DNA from: JBHJGM01 sp050331815
GTDB taxonomy: Bacteria; Verrucomicrobiota; Verrucomicrobiia; Opitutales; JBHJGM01
Assembly: GCA_050331815.1 (NCBI GenBank)
Contig: JBHJGM010000016.1
Location: 1-64,000, forward strand
Length of the DNA: 64,000 bases
Direction: 5' to 3'
Shown here: positions 51,230 to 60,635 of the stretch, piece after piece
Position numbering within the stretch: position 1 is the first letter of the stretch
Layout of the letters: every line of letters begins with the position of its first letter
Program-made: the position numbers and the translations under genes
Notes under the pieces: generated by a model
Told to the model about the DNA's origin: nothing
What the model saw: the letters and a program-made list of their open reading frames with translations, nothing else
Databases searched by the model: none

Positions 51230-54142
51230 ATGCAACTGCGCGTTTTTCCCAACACAGGCCACCAGTTTTTCGACATCTCGCTCGCGGAGCTTCTGCCCGA
51301 GCGCGACGAGGACTTTTTGGAGAAGCTCGCGCTGACTAACCGCGGCCCCTGGCAAACTTGGCGCGGCATCCCGTGGGTGCTCTATCAGTACGCCATGGTC
51401 GAAGGCGTGCCGACGTTAAAGGTCACCATCGAGACCAACCTCGGCCTGCCCTCGCGCGGTCTGCTCTTCGACTACGAGGACGCGCTGGTTCCGGAGCGTC
51501 CGGACGAGGACGAAATCCTGGAGGTCTACGCAGCCTCCGAGGAAGCCCGCATCGAGGAGGATTACAAAAACCGCACGATCACCCTGCGCACCTTGCCCAA
51601 TAAGGACGATCTGCCGCTCGATATCGAGTTGGAGATTTTCTGGCCGCCGCGCGGTGGCTGGGACCCGGTGGACGTCGATCTGATCGTCGACCTGGGCAAC
51701 ACTCGCACCATCGCGCTGCTGCTGGAGACGCCCGGGCAGGGCACCGCCAATCAGCCTTTTGGACGCCGTGTAACGATCCTGCGCATGCTGCCACGCGGCA
51801 CACCCTACACCGCGCCCACCGGCAACGCCGAAGGGGGCATCCTGGCCGACGACTGTGCCATCATCGACTCCTGGCTGCTGCTGCACCGACCGCTCTTTTA
51901 CCATCTGGAGCCGCCGCACAACCGGCAAAAACTTTCGGAGAATTACCGTCCGGTCTCCAATCCTGGGCAGGGCCCCGAAGCCTACCGCCAGCAGTACTTT
52001 CTGCCACACTCCTTTGTGGAGCTTTCGCCCGCGCTGGTCGGCGGCGGGCGCAGCCATCCCGAGGGCGTCTCGAAAACCCTCGGCGGCGTACCGCTGGACA
52101 AGGATGCCCGCTTCGCCCTCTCCTCACCCAAGCGTTACTCCTGGGACGACGAGCCGCAGGGACGACGCGGCGGCACCTTTTGGAAGCAGATTCCCAACCC
52201 GACCGACGAGACCCCGCCGGATTATTACGACGAGTTTCGCTGCCTGATCCGCTACTTCATGGAGCCCAGCGGGGTCGACTGGGACATCGACGAACCGCCG
52301 GTCGAGGAGGAGCAGTACGCCCGCCTGCCCAGCATCGATGCCCCGGCTGAATACCCACGCCGCGACGCCGTCTGCTGGTTTGCCCTCTCCATTCTCGAAG
52401 CGGCCTACCGCCAGATCAACGCCGAGCAGTACCTGCGCAAAGTTGGCCGCGAAAGCCTGCCGCGCCGCCTGCGCAACGTCCGTGTCACCTACCCCGCCGG
52501 CTGGATTTTTGAAGAACGCTCGCGCTACCTCGAACAATGGCAGCGCGCCATCAACCTGTTTACGCTGACGCGCTTCCCGGACCACCGCGAGGTCAACCCG
52601 ACCAGCCCGCATCAGGGCGGCTCGCGCCCGCAGTTGATCGACGACGGCATCGACGAGGCCGTCAGCTCGCAGTTGCCCATTTTGTACGCCGACATCCGGG
52701 CGCTGGGCGATCCGCGCACCTGGATCGAGCTCTTTGGCGCGGACAGCTCGGTGACGGTGATGAACGTCGATATCGGCGGGGGCACGACCGACCTCTCGAT
52801 CATCCGCTACAGCGCGGCTTCCAGCACCTCGGCCTACGAGAGCAAGTCGATCGCCACGCGCCTGCTCTTCCGCGACGGCTACTCGACCGCGGGCGACACC
52901 CTGGTCAAGCGCCTGATCGAGCAGGTGCTGCTGCCGGTCTGGCTGAAGGCGGCCTCCAATCCCTGCTTCGACGAAATCCCTGAGGCCCGGCGCTGGCTGA
53001 AACGTTTTCTGGCCGACCCGGCCCACGCCGAGTTCTCCCCCGTCGATCCCAAGGCCTCAGTCAAGCTGATGCGGGTGACCCGGCTGGTTTTCATTCCGAT
53101 CGTCAACGCCTGGCTCGAGCAACTGGCCAGCCTCGACGCCAACCCGGACCGCTCTTGGGAAGGCTTCGACCTGGAGGACCTGCTCGAGCGCGAGGTTATC
53201 GACCGCAACGCCATCAACGATCTCAACGACCTGGTCGACCGTACTATCCGCCTCAAGTGCGCCCGCGGCAACGCCTGGGACGGTCCCGCCTTCGCCACGC
53301 ACGGCATCCGCATCAACGCCGAGCGCTCGCAGGTAGAGGGCTGCATCGACGACGTCTTCACCGGGCACTTCCGCAACCTCGGTGGACTGGCGGGGTTCTT
53401 CGACTGCCAGATGGTCATCGTTTCGGGCAAGCCCTCCGAGCAGCCGCGCATCCGCGAGTTGCTCACGCGCTCCTTCCCGCTGTTGCCCCAGCGCATCATC
53501 AACGTGAAAAATTTCGCGGCCGGCTCCTGGTATCCCTTCAACACGTTCGACGGGATTCGTATCGCCGACGCCAAGACCTGTACCGTGGTCGGCGCGGCGC
53601 TCTTTCAGGACATGAACAACGGCGCGCTGGAGGCGCTCAACGTCATTCCGGAAACGCGCACCGAGGTTTCCCGGCGTTACTACTGGAATTTCGTCAGCCG
53701 GGAGGATCCGCCCGAGCGCTTTCACCGCAATTATCTTTTCTCGCCCGCCGACTACCCGGAGGCCGGTGAGGCTGATCGCGTGCAAAGCGAGCCGCGCACT
53801 TTCGAGATGCCGCTGAACTGTCGCATCGGTCGCCAACTCGTGCGCATGAACGACGTCTACGCCGAACCCGTCTACGAACTGCGCTGGCGACCGACCAACG
53901 TGCAGCCCAACCCGGATGCCCGGGCTAACGTCACGCTGCGCTGGGTTTCCGTGCGCGGCGAGGGCGAGCGGCTGGAGCTGGTCTCGGTCAAGCCGCTGCC
54001 GCAGTTCCCCGACGTGCTGCCCGACGAAGTCGAGTTGAAGCTCAACACGCTCTTCGAGGAGAGCTACTGGCTGGACGAGCCGCAGTACAACACCGACCAC
54101 CTCTTTGAAGCGGCTCCCGAGCCGTCTCTGGCCACTGTATGA
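51230..54142 (+). CDS. SrfB-like large protein with actin/Hsp70-type ATPase motifs
   Basis: A 970-residue cytoplasmic protein of the virulence factor SrfB family. Two phosphate-binding loops of the actin/Hsp70 fold are visible: DLGNTRT at 154-160 (phosphate 1) and DIGGGTTD at 514-521 (phosphate 2), spaced more than 350 residues apart by a large insertion. About 150 residues precede the first loop. A C-terminal part (about 820-970) is beta-rich. ATP-driven conformational change is expected. The stop overlaps the next gene (ATGA). It would pair with the SrfC-like NTPase. Confidence 0.8.
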   Translation: MQLRVFPNTGHQFFDISLAELLPERDEDFLEKLALTNRGPWQTWRGIPWVLYQYAMVEGVPTLKVTIETNLGLPSRGLLFDYEDALVPERPDEDEILEVYAASEEARIEEDYKNRTITLRTLPNKDDLPLDIELEIFWPPRGGWDPVDVDLIVDLGNTRTIALLLETPGQGTANQPFGRRVTILRMLPRGTPYTAPTGNAEGGILADDCAIIDSWLLLHRPLFYHLEPPHNRQKLSENYRPVSNPGQGPEAYRQQYFLPHSFVELSPALVGGGRSHPEGVSKTLGGVPLDKDARFALSSPKRYSWDDEPQGRRGGTFWKQIPNPTDETPPDYYDEFRCLIRYFMEPSGVDWDIDEPPVEEEQYARLPSIDAPAEYPRRDAVCWFALSILEAAYRQINAEQYLRKVGRESLPRRLRNVRVTYPAGWIFEERSRYLEQWQRAINLFTLTRFPDHREVNPTSPHQGGSRPQLIDDGIDEAVSSQLPILYADIRALGDPRTWIELFGADSSVTVMNVDIGGGTTDLSIIRYSAASSTSAYESKSIATRLLFRDGYSTAGDTLVKRLIEQVLLPVWLKAASNPCFDEIPEARRWLKRFLADPAHAEFSPVDPKASVKLMRVTRLVFIPIVNAWLEQLASLDANPDRSWEGFDLEDLLEREVIDRNAINDLNDLVDRTIRLKCARGNAWDGPAFATHGIRINAERSQVEGCIDDVFTGHFRNLGGLAGFFDCQMVIVSGKPSEQPRIRELLTRSFPLLPQRIINVKNFAAGSWYPFNTFDGIRIADAKTCTVVGAALFQDMNNGALEALNVIPETRTEVSRRYYWNFVSREDPPERFHRNYLFSPADYPEAGEADRVQSEPRTFEMPLNCRIGRQLVRMNDVYAEPVYELRWRPTNVQPNPDARANVTLRWVSVRGEGERLELVSVKPLPQFPDVLPDEVELKLNTLFEESYWLDEPQYNTDHLFEAAPEPSLATV

Positions 54143-55587
54143 AGCCGCGCGGGTCCAGCTGGATTGCCTGCTTGCTGGTCCTGCTCTTCGGACCGGCGGC
54201 ATCCCTTTGGACGTGGGCGCAGCCAGTCGAAACGCCGGTCCCGGTCGGCGAGGCAGTCGAAGGCGTGGCCAGCACCGCGGACGCCACCGCCGGGGAAAAC
54301 CTGAACGCCCTGCAATCCGCCGTCAGCGAAGCTCAGCGCCTGGCGCAGGAGTTGAGCGCGATTTCCACGGAGGCCCGAGCGCAGACACAGGCCCTCTCCA
54401 CGTCGGCGCAGACCCAGGCCGCAACCGTCACCCGAATTGAGGATCTGCTCAATCGCGTGCGCGCCACCGAGTCTGCCCTACAAGCGCAGGTCGCCGCGCT
54501 GGAGTCCCTGCAGGCCGAAGCGCGCCAGCCGTCAACTACACAGAGTCCAACGGCTCCCGCCGCCAAGGGGCCTTCGCCCGCACTCATCGCCGCTGCCGTA
54601 CTGGCAGCCTTGGCCGCCGTCGCCGCGCTCGCCACCTTGTTCATCGCCGTGCGGCACTCCAAAGTGACCCGCCACGCCGTCAGCGATGTGCCCGACCGTT
54701 TGGCCCACCGCTTGGATCCGGAAAAGTGGGCCAAGCCGCTGCGCGACGCCGTTGAGCGCCTGGAGTATGCGGTCCAGAATCGCCTGGATACCGCCGACCC
54801 GAGTCCTGTGGCCACCCACGCGGCGGAGTCCGCTGCGGATTTTTCCAGTGAATGCAGTCGCCTGCACGCGCGCTTCGATGCGCTCGAAACGCATTTGCAC
54901 GAGCTTGTGCAGTCCCACGCGGTAACCGCGCCCCCGCACCCGCAGCCGGACGTACAAGCCGCGCACCGGGCCGCACCCGGACCGGCTTTGGCTGCCGCCA
55001 CCGCCGGTACCCGCGCACCCTCCCGAGCCCCGTTCAGCGGCACGGAAACCGAAGCCGACCCGCAGCCCGTGGCCACCGTCGCCCCGAGCGAAGAAACTGA
55101 CGCTCTGCACGCGGCCAAGCTGCCCGCCGCCTTCAGCCCTACCGGACGCCTTTCGAGCTGGCGCAAAGAGATCGCTGGCCACGTGCACGAGGAACTACCC
55201 GCGGCCAACGGGCTTGTTGAAGGACTTGAGCAGTGGCGCGAAGCCAACAATGCGCGCGAGGAAACGCGCCTGGTCGACGCCACCCACGAGTTGGGTAAGC
55301 GCTTCTTCAGCTATCTGGAGGCCACGCGCGGCTCTGAGCCCAACGACTGGATCGACGCCATCCAAGAGTGGACCAAATCCTTCCGCATCGGGCTGGAAGA
55401 GGCCTTCCCGCATTGCCGTCTGGTGGCCGTGTACCCTCAGGACCGCTTCGACACCGACCGCATGGAAGTGGCCCGCGGCTCGGCTTCCGGGCGTTTGTCG
55501 GTTAAAAAGCCCCGCTCCTGGATGATCGTGGAGAAGACCGAGCACGGCGAACGCGTCCTACGCCGGGCCGAAGTCTTGACCGCCTGA
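54139..55587 (+). CDS. Bitopic coiled-coil membrane protein in the Srf-like operon
   Basis: A 482-residue protein. A signal peptide (about 1-28) is followed by an extracytoplasmic Ala/Gln/Ser-rich coiled coil (about 45-130), a membrane helix (about 147-171) and a 310-residue cytoplasmic part. That part has a helical stretch, an Ala/Pro/His-rich linker (about 260-330) and a final conserved-looking alpha/beta region (about 335-482). I recognise no family. Coupling to srfB by ATGA overlap suggests it is the membrane receptor or anchor of the SrfB-like ATPase. Confidence 0.65.
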   Translation: MKPRGSSWIACLLVLLFGPAASLWTWAQPVETPVPVGEAVEGVASTADATAGENLNALQSAVSEAQRLAQELSAISTEARAQTQALSTSAQTQAATVTRIEDLLNRVRATESALQAQVAALESLQAEARQPSTTQSPTAPAAKGPSPALIAAAVLAALAAVAALATLFIAVRHSKVTRHAVSDVPDRLAHRLDPEKWAKPLRDAVERLEYAVQNRLDTADPSPVATHAAESAADFSSECSRLHARFDALETHLHELVQSHAVTAPPHPQPDVQAAHRAAPGPALAAATAGTRAPSRAPFSGTETEADPQPVATVAPSEETDALHAAKLPAAFSPTGRLSSWRKEIAGHVHEELPAANGLVEGLEQWREANNAREETRLVDATHELGKRFFSYLEATRGSEPNDWIDAIQEWTKSFRIGLEEAFPHCRLVAVYPQDRFDTDRMEVARGSASGRLSVKKPRSWMIVEKTEHGERVLRRAEVLTA

Positions 55588-55651
55588 GCCCGCGCTTGCA
55601 CCCGTACGCGACATCGCTTCAGATACCGGACTTTCCCCAAAGCTTTGTACC

Positions 55652-58300
55652 ATGACGCCTCCGACCCAGCGCGAAATGCGCAATCCGTACTTCCTGCTGC
55701 GCACCCCCGACGGCCTCGGCAGCTACCTGACGCGCAACAACTACCGCCTGCTTAAAGCGCCTAACGAACCGCTTTCACAATTTTTGGTCGGTGCCCGCCT
55801 CAACGAGGACGCGCGCCCGGCGGTGCTCGAATACGATTACGAGGGTGTCGACCTCTCCACCGCCGAGCCGCTGGAGGCCTTGCCCGCCTCGCTGCTGGAG
55901 GCTTTCTCCAACGCTGCCAACCGCTTTGTCGCCCAGATGAAGGGTCAGGAAGGCCGCGTGAGCGATCACGTTAAGCGCATCTGGCAGGGCTTCCGGCTGC
56001 CCGACCCCGATATCGAAAAAGATGCCTACTGGATTTACGGCCCGTCCGAAGATCGCAAGCTGCTGATCCTCTGGGGTTGCGAATTTCGCCAGGGGGCTTC
56101 GCTGCCGCTCACGTCCGAGCAAGCCGAACACCCCAACGGGAGCGTGCTCGACAAGCTCAGCCAGCGACGTCCGTCGTGGTCGGCCAACCAGGTCGCGGCC
56201 CTGCGCCTGATCCGCGAACGGCAACTACCTCTGTCGGGCTACCTTGGTGAGTTGGAGCGCGACGAAACCGGCCAGCCTCTGCAAATCATCGTCGAGGGCA
56301 ACGTCATCAAGGCCAAGGACGCCAAACCGATGGGCTCACTGCCCAAGCCCGAAATCGAAGCCTTCAAGGAGCAGGCCCGCGCGCTCACACGCCTGGCCAA
56401 ATCCAACGAACTGGGCGATTACGGTACCGAGCTGGTCAAGGACTTCCAGCTGCCCGACCCAGTCGCCCACCCGAACCTGTATTTTCTGCACAAGGGCAAG
56501 CTCGTGATCGGCCTCGAAGGCCCCGCCGACGAAGGCACCAGCCTGCACCCCATCGCCGATCCCCAGCTGGGCATCCCGGCGAAAAAAACCACCAGCGGCG
56601 GCTCGGCCATCACCCCGCCAACTGTCGCCGACCAGCTCGAAAAAAGCCCTAGCGGCTCGAAGCTGCCCCTCTACGCTGCCGCGGCGCTGGTGGTTCTGCT
56701 ACTTTTGGGCGTCGGTGCCTACTTCCTCTTCCTGACCGATGGCTCGCCGCCGGAACTCTCCGAAATCGTGGCCAAGGACAACCCGGCCGAAGTGCTCGTC
56801 GTCTTCAACGAGCCCCTCAGCGAAGCCAGTATCGATCTGGAAAGCGCGGACAACCCCACCTTCCGCATTCGTGGCGAGGAGGGGCACTTCCTCGAAATTT
56901 TGGGTGCCAGCTTCGAGCAGGAGGGCCAGGCCGTCCGCCTGCAGGTGGAGCCGCTGGAAGAAAAGGAGTACGAGCTCTACGTGGGATCCGTCACCGACAA
57001 AGCCGGCAACGCCCTGTCCGAGGCGCTTCAAGTCGAGTTCGAGTACCGCGACACAATCCCCCCGGCGATCGACTTTGTCTCCGCCCACGAGAGCAACACC
57101 AAGACGCTCGTCATCGGTTTCACCAAGCTCCTGGAAGAGCGCTCGGTCCGCGCCTCGGCCTTTGAACTGCCCGGCTTCAAAGCTGAGAACGCCGAATTGG
57201 ACGAGGACGGCAAAACTGTCCGAGTGACCTTCGACCAGCGCTTTGAAAACAAGCGCCAGTACACCATGACCGTCGATGGCATCGCCGACGCGACCGTGGA
57301 CGGCAACGAAATTGCCGAAAACACCGAACAGATTTTCACTTATGTGGATTCGCTGCCGCCCGTGCTCGACCGGGCCACGGCCGACCGCAGCCAAATCGTC
57401 GTGCGCGCGTTTTTTAACGAGCCGCTCGATGAAGCTTCCGCAGTCAACCCGCTGAGCTACCGCGTGCTGAGCCTAGATGACGCCGGCACGGTCGCTGCCG
57501 AACTCGAGGTTTCCTCGGCGCGCCTGCTCGGCGATGACAAAACGGTCGAGCTCTACACGACCTCGCCGCTCAAGCCCGGCATCAATTACCAGCTGCAGTT
57601 TGCCGACATTAAGGACCGCGCCGACCCGCCCAACCTGGCCGCGGAAGGCATCGCCGGCTTCATCTTCCAGGGCCGCGAAGACCGCACCCCGCCGCAGATC
57701 TCCGCGCTGGAGATGAAGATCGAGGGCGGCGAGCAGTTTGTGGCCATCGAGTTTGAAGAGCCCGTTGAAGAAGAGGGTGCCCTCAAGCCGGAGAATTACT
57801 CCGTGCCCTCACACCCGACGAACGTCACCTCGGTTGAGCCCACCGGCAACCCCGCGCGCTTTGTGCTGCGCTTGAGCGACTCGCTGCCCGAGGCGGCTTC
57901 AGTGCGCGTGCAGGTGGTCGGTGTGAAGGACCTGATCGGCAACGAACTGACCCCAGAGCGCCCGGCCATCGAGGATTTCGTCGTGCCCGGTCTGGGCAGC
58001 AAGGCAACCGACCTGCAAATCGTCGGCCCGGTGCAGGTGCTCGACAACGGCAGCACCGTGCGCATCACCTTCAACGAGGACCTGGTGCCCGAGCCGGCCA
58101 GCCTGATCTCGAACTTCACGTTTTCGGGCGGGAACCGGGTGGCCTCGGCCGCGCTGGATCCGCAAGCACCCAACACGGTGGTCGTTCGCCTGGCCAACCC
58201 GCTGACGCCGGGTGCCCACCGCGTGACGGTCTCCAATCAGCGCCTCGACCTCATTCCGGAGGACGTCCAGTGGAACCGCGTTGCCGACTTCTCGTTCTAA
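55652..58300 (+). CDS. Membrane protein with duplicated cytoplasmic domain and five Ig-like (Big_5-type) repeats
   Basis: An 882-residue bitopic protein without signal peptide. Residues 1-330 are cytoplasmic and contain an internal duplication: FRLPDP near 114 and FQLPDP near 265, each followed about 20 residues later by K-L-x-I-x-x-G and a G-x-S-L motif. A membrane helix lies at about 338-362. Then come about five Big_5/SbsA-type repeats, each opening with a PP-hinge such as DGSPPELSE, DTIPPAID, DSLPPVLD and DRTPPQIS, projecting outside the inner membrane. It is last in the Srf-like operon, 64 bases after the coiled-coil gene. It may be a distant counterpart of SrfA by position. Confidence 0.7.
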   Translation: MTPPTQREMRNPYFLLRTPDGLGSYLTRNNYRLLKAPNEPLSQFLVGARLNEDARPAVLEYDYEGVDLSTAEPLEALPASLLEAFSNAANRFVAQMKGQEGRVSDHVKRIWQGFRLPDPDIEKDAYWIYGPSEDRKLLILWGCEFRQGASLPLTSEQAEHPNGSVLDKLSQRRPSWSANQVAALRLIRERQLPLSGYLGELERDETGQPLQIIVEGNVIKAKDAKPMGSLPKPEIEAFKEQARALTRLAKSNELGDYGTELVKDFQLPDPVAHPNLYFLHKGKLVIGLEGPADEGTSLHPIADPQLGIPAKKTTSGGSAITPPTVADQLEKSPSGSKLPLYAAAALVVLLLLGVGAYFLFLTDGSPPELSEIVAKDNPAEVLVVFNEPLSEASIDLESADNPTFRIRGEEGHFLEILGASFEQEGQAVRLQVEPLEEKEYELYVGSVTDKAGNALSEALQVEFEYRDTIPPAIDFVSAHESNTKTLVIGFTKLLEERSVRASAFELPGFKAENAELDEDGKTVRVTFDQRFENKRQYTMTVDGIADATVDGNEIAENTEQIFTYVDSLPPVLDRATADRSQIVVRAFFNEPLDEASAVNPLSYRVLSLDDAGTVAAELEVSSARLLGDDKTVELYTTSPLKPGINYQLQFADIKDRADPPNLAAEGIAGFIFQGREDRTPPQISALEMKIEGGEQFVAIEFEEPVEEEGALKPENYSVPSHPTNVTSVEPTGNPARFVLRLSDSLPEAASVRVQVVGVKDLIGNELTPERPAIEDFVVPGLGSKATDLQIVGPVQVLDNGSTVRITFNEDLVPEPASLISNFTFSGGNRVASAALDPQAPNTVVVRLANPLTPGAHRVTVSNQRLDLIPEDVQWNRVADFSF

Positions 58301-58359
58301 TTCACGCAGTCACACAGAGGAACGGCTGCTGACTAGCTTTACCGAGTAAGGCCAGACCG

Positions 58360-59121
58360 CTAGATCATCCGCCCGAAGGTGACGGCGGTGTCGTAGGGGA
58401 GGTGCACCTCGCTGAAGGACTGGTGCGCGTCGTAGATCTGGCGCAGGCGGCGCAGCATGGGCGGGCAGTCGGGGTGTCCGGGCCCCGGTGCGTAGCAGGA
58501 GGCCAGTAGGCGGCCTTTGAACGCTTCCCAGGTGAGTGTCTGCGGGTTGGGAAAGAGCCGGTGCTCGAACTGGCGATGCCCAAAAAAGTTTTCAAAATCC
58601 GCGGCGGTCACCGGGCCTCCGCCCGCACCTCGGTAGTCGGTTCCGAATTCGACGAGCAGGTTGTCGAAGGACTGCAAGATCTCGGCTTCGGCGGCGCCGT
58701 GCACGTTGCGCACGATGAAAATCCAGCCCCCTGGTTGCAGGATGCGCCGAAACTCTTCGCGCGCGGCAAAGACCTCGGACCAGGGCACCGCCCCACAGAC
58801 GACTGCGGCTTCCATCGAGCGTTCGGGCAGCGTGGTCGCATCGGTGCGCCCGCGCACACTGAAAAAGTTGGGGTCCTCACCCAGTTCCTGCAGGGCCATC
58901 TCGCGCAGCCAGGCCAGGCGCTCCACCCCATGAACGCGGTAGCCGCGATCTAACAACAGCCGCGCGAAGTTACCATCCGCCGAAGCGATGTCAGCAACGG
59001 GCGAACCCGGCTCCAAACCGCAGGCGTCGTGAAAAAGGTGAAACACCGCCGTCGGAAACACTTCTCGGAAGGTCGAGAACTCCTGCCCGCGGCGTTTATA
59101 TCTTTGGGCAGGATCCGACAT
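58360..59121 (-). CDS. Class I SAM-dependent methyltransferase
   Basis: About 253 residues from the ATG at 59121; a start at 59175 would lie on the promoter and is rejected. SPVADIASADGNFARLLLDRGY is the SAM loop with an acidic residue, HGVERLAWLREMAL the next strand, AVVCGAVPWSE motif II and LQPGGWIFIVRNVHG motif III of small-molecule methyltransferases. The substrate is unknown. It is convergent with the Srf-like operon (59-base gap, no terminator seen) and divergent from lysA. Confidence 0.8.
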   Translation of the reverse strand: MSDPAQRYKRRGQEFSTFREVFPTAVFHLFHDACGLEPGSPVADIASADGNFARLLLDRGYRVHGVERLAWLREMALQELGEDPNFFSVRGRTDATTLPERSMEAAVVCGAVPWSEVFAAREEFRRILQPGGWIFIVRNVHGAAEAEILQSFDNLLVEFGTDYRGAGGGPVTAADFENFFGHRQFEHRLFPNPQTLTWEAFKGRLLASCYAPGPGHPDCPPMLRRLRQIYDAHQSFSEVHLPYDTAVTFGRMI

Positions 59122-59147
59122 AACCAAGGGCGACGAGTATGGGCTGC

Positions 59148-59175
59148 ATTCTATAAAAAGGCTCCGGGTTGGCAA
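59148..59175 (-). promoter_or_regulatory. Promoter of the methyltransferase gene
   Basis: On the minus strand, TTGCCA (59175-59170) and TAGAAT (59153-59148) are 16 bases apart. Transcription would start near 59141, 20 bases before the ATG at 59121. Confidence 0.6.
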
Positions 59176-59357
59176 GCGTCGGCCCGTCGGTGCGCATGGA
59201 TTTTACAGTGCCAGGGGCGACCAGTCCGCCGGAGTCTTCCATGCTGGATGCTACAAGTTTTTCGCCGCGAGGTGCTTAGGTAGCCGGACCCGAGCTGGAA
59301 CAGACTCGACGCCGCGCCCTTGTTTTTTTGCCGGAAGCCTGTTTGCTAGGAGTCTTT

Positions 59358-60632
59358 ATGGAGTCTCTCAGATTTCTGACGCCTGAACTCGCGCGGAGCA
59401 TCCGCGACAGCCACGGCACACCCGTCTACGTGTACGATCTGGCCACCCTGCGCGCGCAGGCCCAGGGCGCGTTGGATTTTCCGAACGCGTTTGGACTGAC
59501 CGCCCGCTACGCGATGAAGGCCTGCCCGAACGCGGCCATCCTGCAGATATTCCTCCAGGAGGGCCTGCACATCGACGCCAGTTCCGGCTTCGAAGTCGAC
59601 CGCGCTCTGCGCGCCGGAGTGCCGCCAGAGAAAATTTCCCTCAGCAGCCAGGAATGGCCCAAGAATGCCGCCGGTCTGCACAAGCTCGGCGTCAAGTTCA
59701 ACGCCTGCTCTCTGATGCAACTGGAGCGCTTCGGCGAACGCTTTCCCGGCAGCGAGTGCGGCCTGCGGTTCAATCCCGGGCTGGGCTCGGGCTCGACCAG
59801 CAAGACCAACGTCGGGGGCACCTCCTCGAGTTTTGGCATCTGGCACGAGTGGCAGGAACAGGCTCGCGAGATCGCCGAATCCCACCAGCTCAAGATCACG
59901 CGCATCCATACCCACATCGGCTCAGGCAGCGACCCGGCCGTCTGGCAGCGCGTAGCCGGGATGAGTCTCGATCTGGTGCGCGCTTTTGACACCGTCGACA
60001 CGCTCAACCTCGGGGGCGGTTACAAGGTGGCGTTGATGTCCGACGAAGTGGCCACCGATCTGCAGGAAATCGGCGCGCCGGTGAAGCAACTCTTCGAAGA
60101 CTTCGCCAAGGAAACCGGCCGCCGCCTGCACCTGGAAATTGAGCCGGGCAAGTACCTGGTCGCCAACGCGGGCTGCCTGCTGACCACGGTTCAGGATATT
60201 GTCAGCACGGGCGAGGGCGGGCACACCTTCATCAAGCTCGACTCGGGCATGACCGATATCCTTCGGCCCAGCCTCTACGCGTCGCAGCACCCGGTCGTGG
60301 TCATCCCCGAAGAAGCTACCAACGACACACAGCCTTACATCGTTGTCGGGCATTGTTGCGAATCGGGCGATCTGCTGACCCCCGCCGTCGGCGATCCCGA
60401 GGCGCTGGCCCCCCGCGAGTTGACCCGGGCCACCATCGGCGACCTGTGCGTGATCGAAGGTACCGGGGCCTACTGCGCGGCCATGAGCGCCAAAAACTAC
60501 AACTCCTTTCCGGAATCGCCCGAGGTGCTGGTCGACGAACAAGGCCAGCGGCACCTCATTCGCGAGCGCCAGAGCCTCGAGCAGGTCGTAGCCAACGAGG
60601 TGAAACTCGAGCTGCCCGCGCTGGTCGGTTAA
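59358..60632 (+). CDS. lysA: Diaminopimelate decarboxylase-family enzyme
   Basis: A 424-residue PLP decarboxylase of the fold III type, last step of lysine synthesis. The start ATG has an AGGAG 5 bases upstream; the frame opens 10 codons earlier. K54 in YAMKACPN is the Schiff-base lysine, the HTHIGSGSDPAVW stretch is a PLP-phosphate segment, and VVGHCCESGDLL with the key Cys-Glu-Ser-x-Asp completes the second-subunit active site. The GAYCAAMSAKNYNSF C-terminal motif is typical. Carboxynorspermidine decarboxylase is a less likely alternative. It is followed 3 bases later by the beta-helix gene. Confidence 0.85.
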   Translation: MESLRFLTPELARSIRDSHGTPVYVYDLATLRAQAQGALDFPNAFGLTARYAMKACPNAAILQIFLQEGLHIDASSGFEVDRALRAGVPPEKISLSSQEWPKNAAGLHKLGVKFNACSLMQLERFGERFPGSECGLRFNPGLGSGSTSKTNVGGTSSSFGIWHEWQEQAREIAESHQLKITRIHTHIGSGSDPAVWQRVAGMSLDLVRAFDTVDTLNLGGGYKVALMSDEVATDLQEIGAPVKQLFEDFAKETGRRLHLEIEPGKYLVANAGCLLTTVQDIVSTGEGGHTFIKLDSGMTDILRPSLYASQHPVVVIPEEATNDTQPYIVVGHCCESGDLLTPAVGDPEALAPRELTRATIGDLCVIEGTGAYCAAMSAKNYNSFPESPEVLVDEQGQRHLIRERQSLEQVVANEVKLELPALVG

Positions 60633-60635
60633 GCC

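Noticed and set aside
53057..54202. Minus-strand frame opposite the SrfB-like gene
   Set aside because: Shadow frame; the plus strand has nucleotide-binding motifs in frame throughout.
43439..58300. Type VI secretion system
   Set aside because: PP2C and FHA suggested it, but no TssB/C, Hcp, VgrG, TssJLM or ClpV gene is present.
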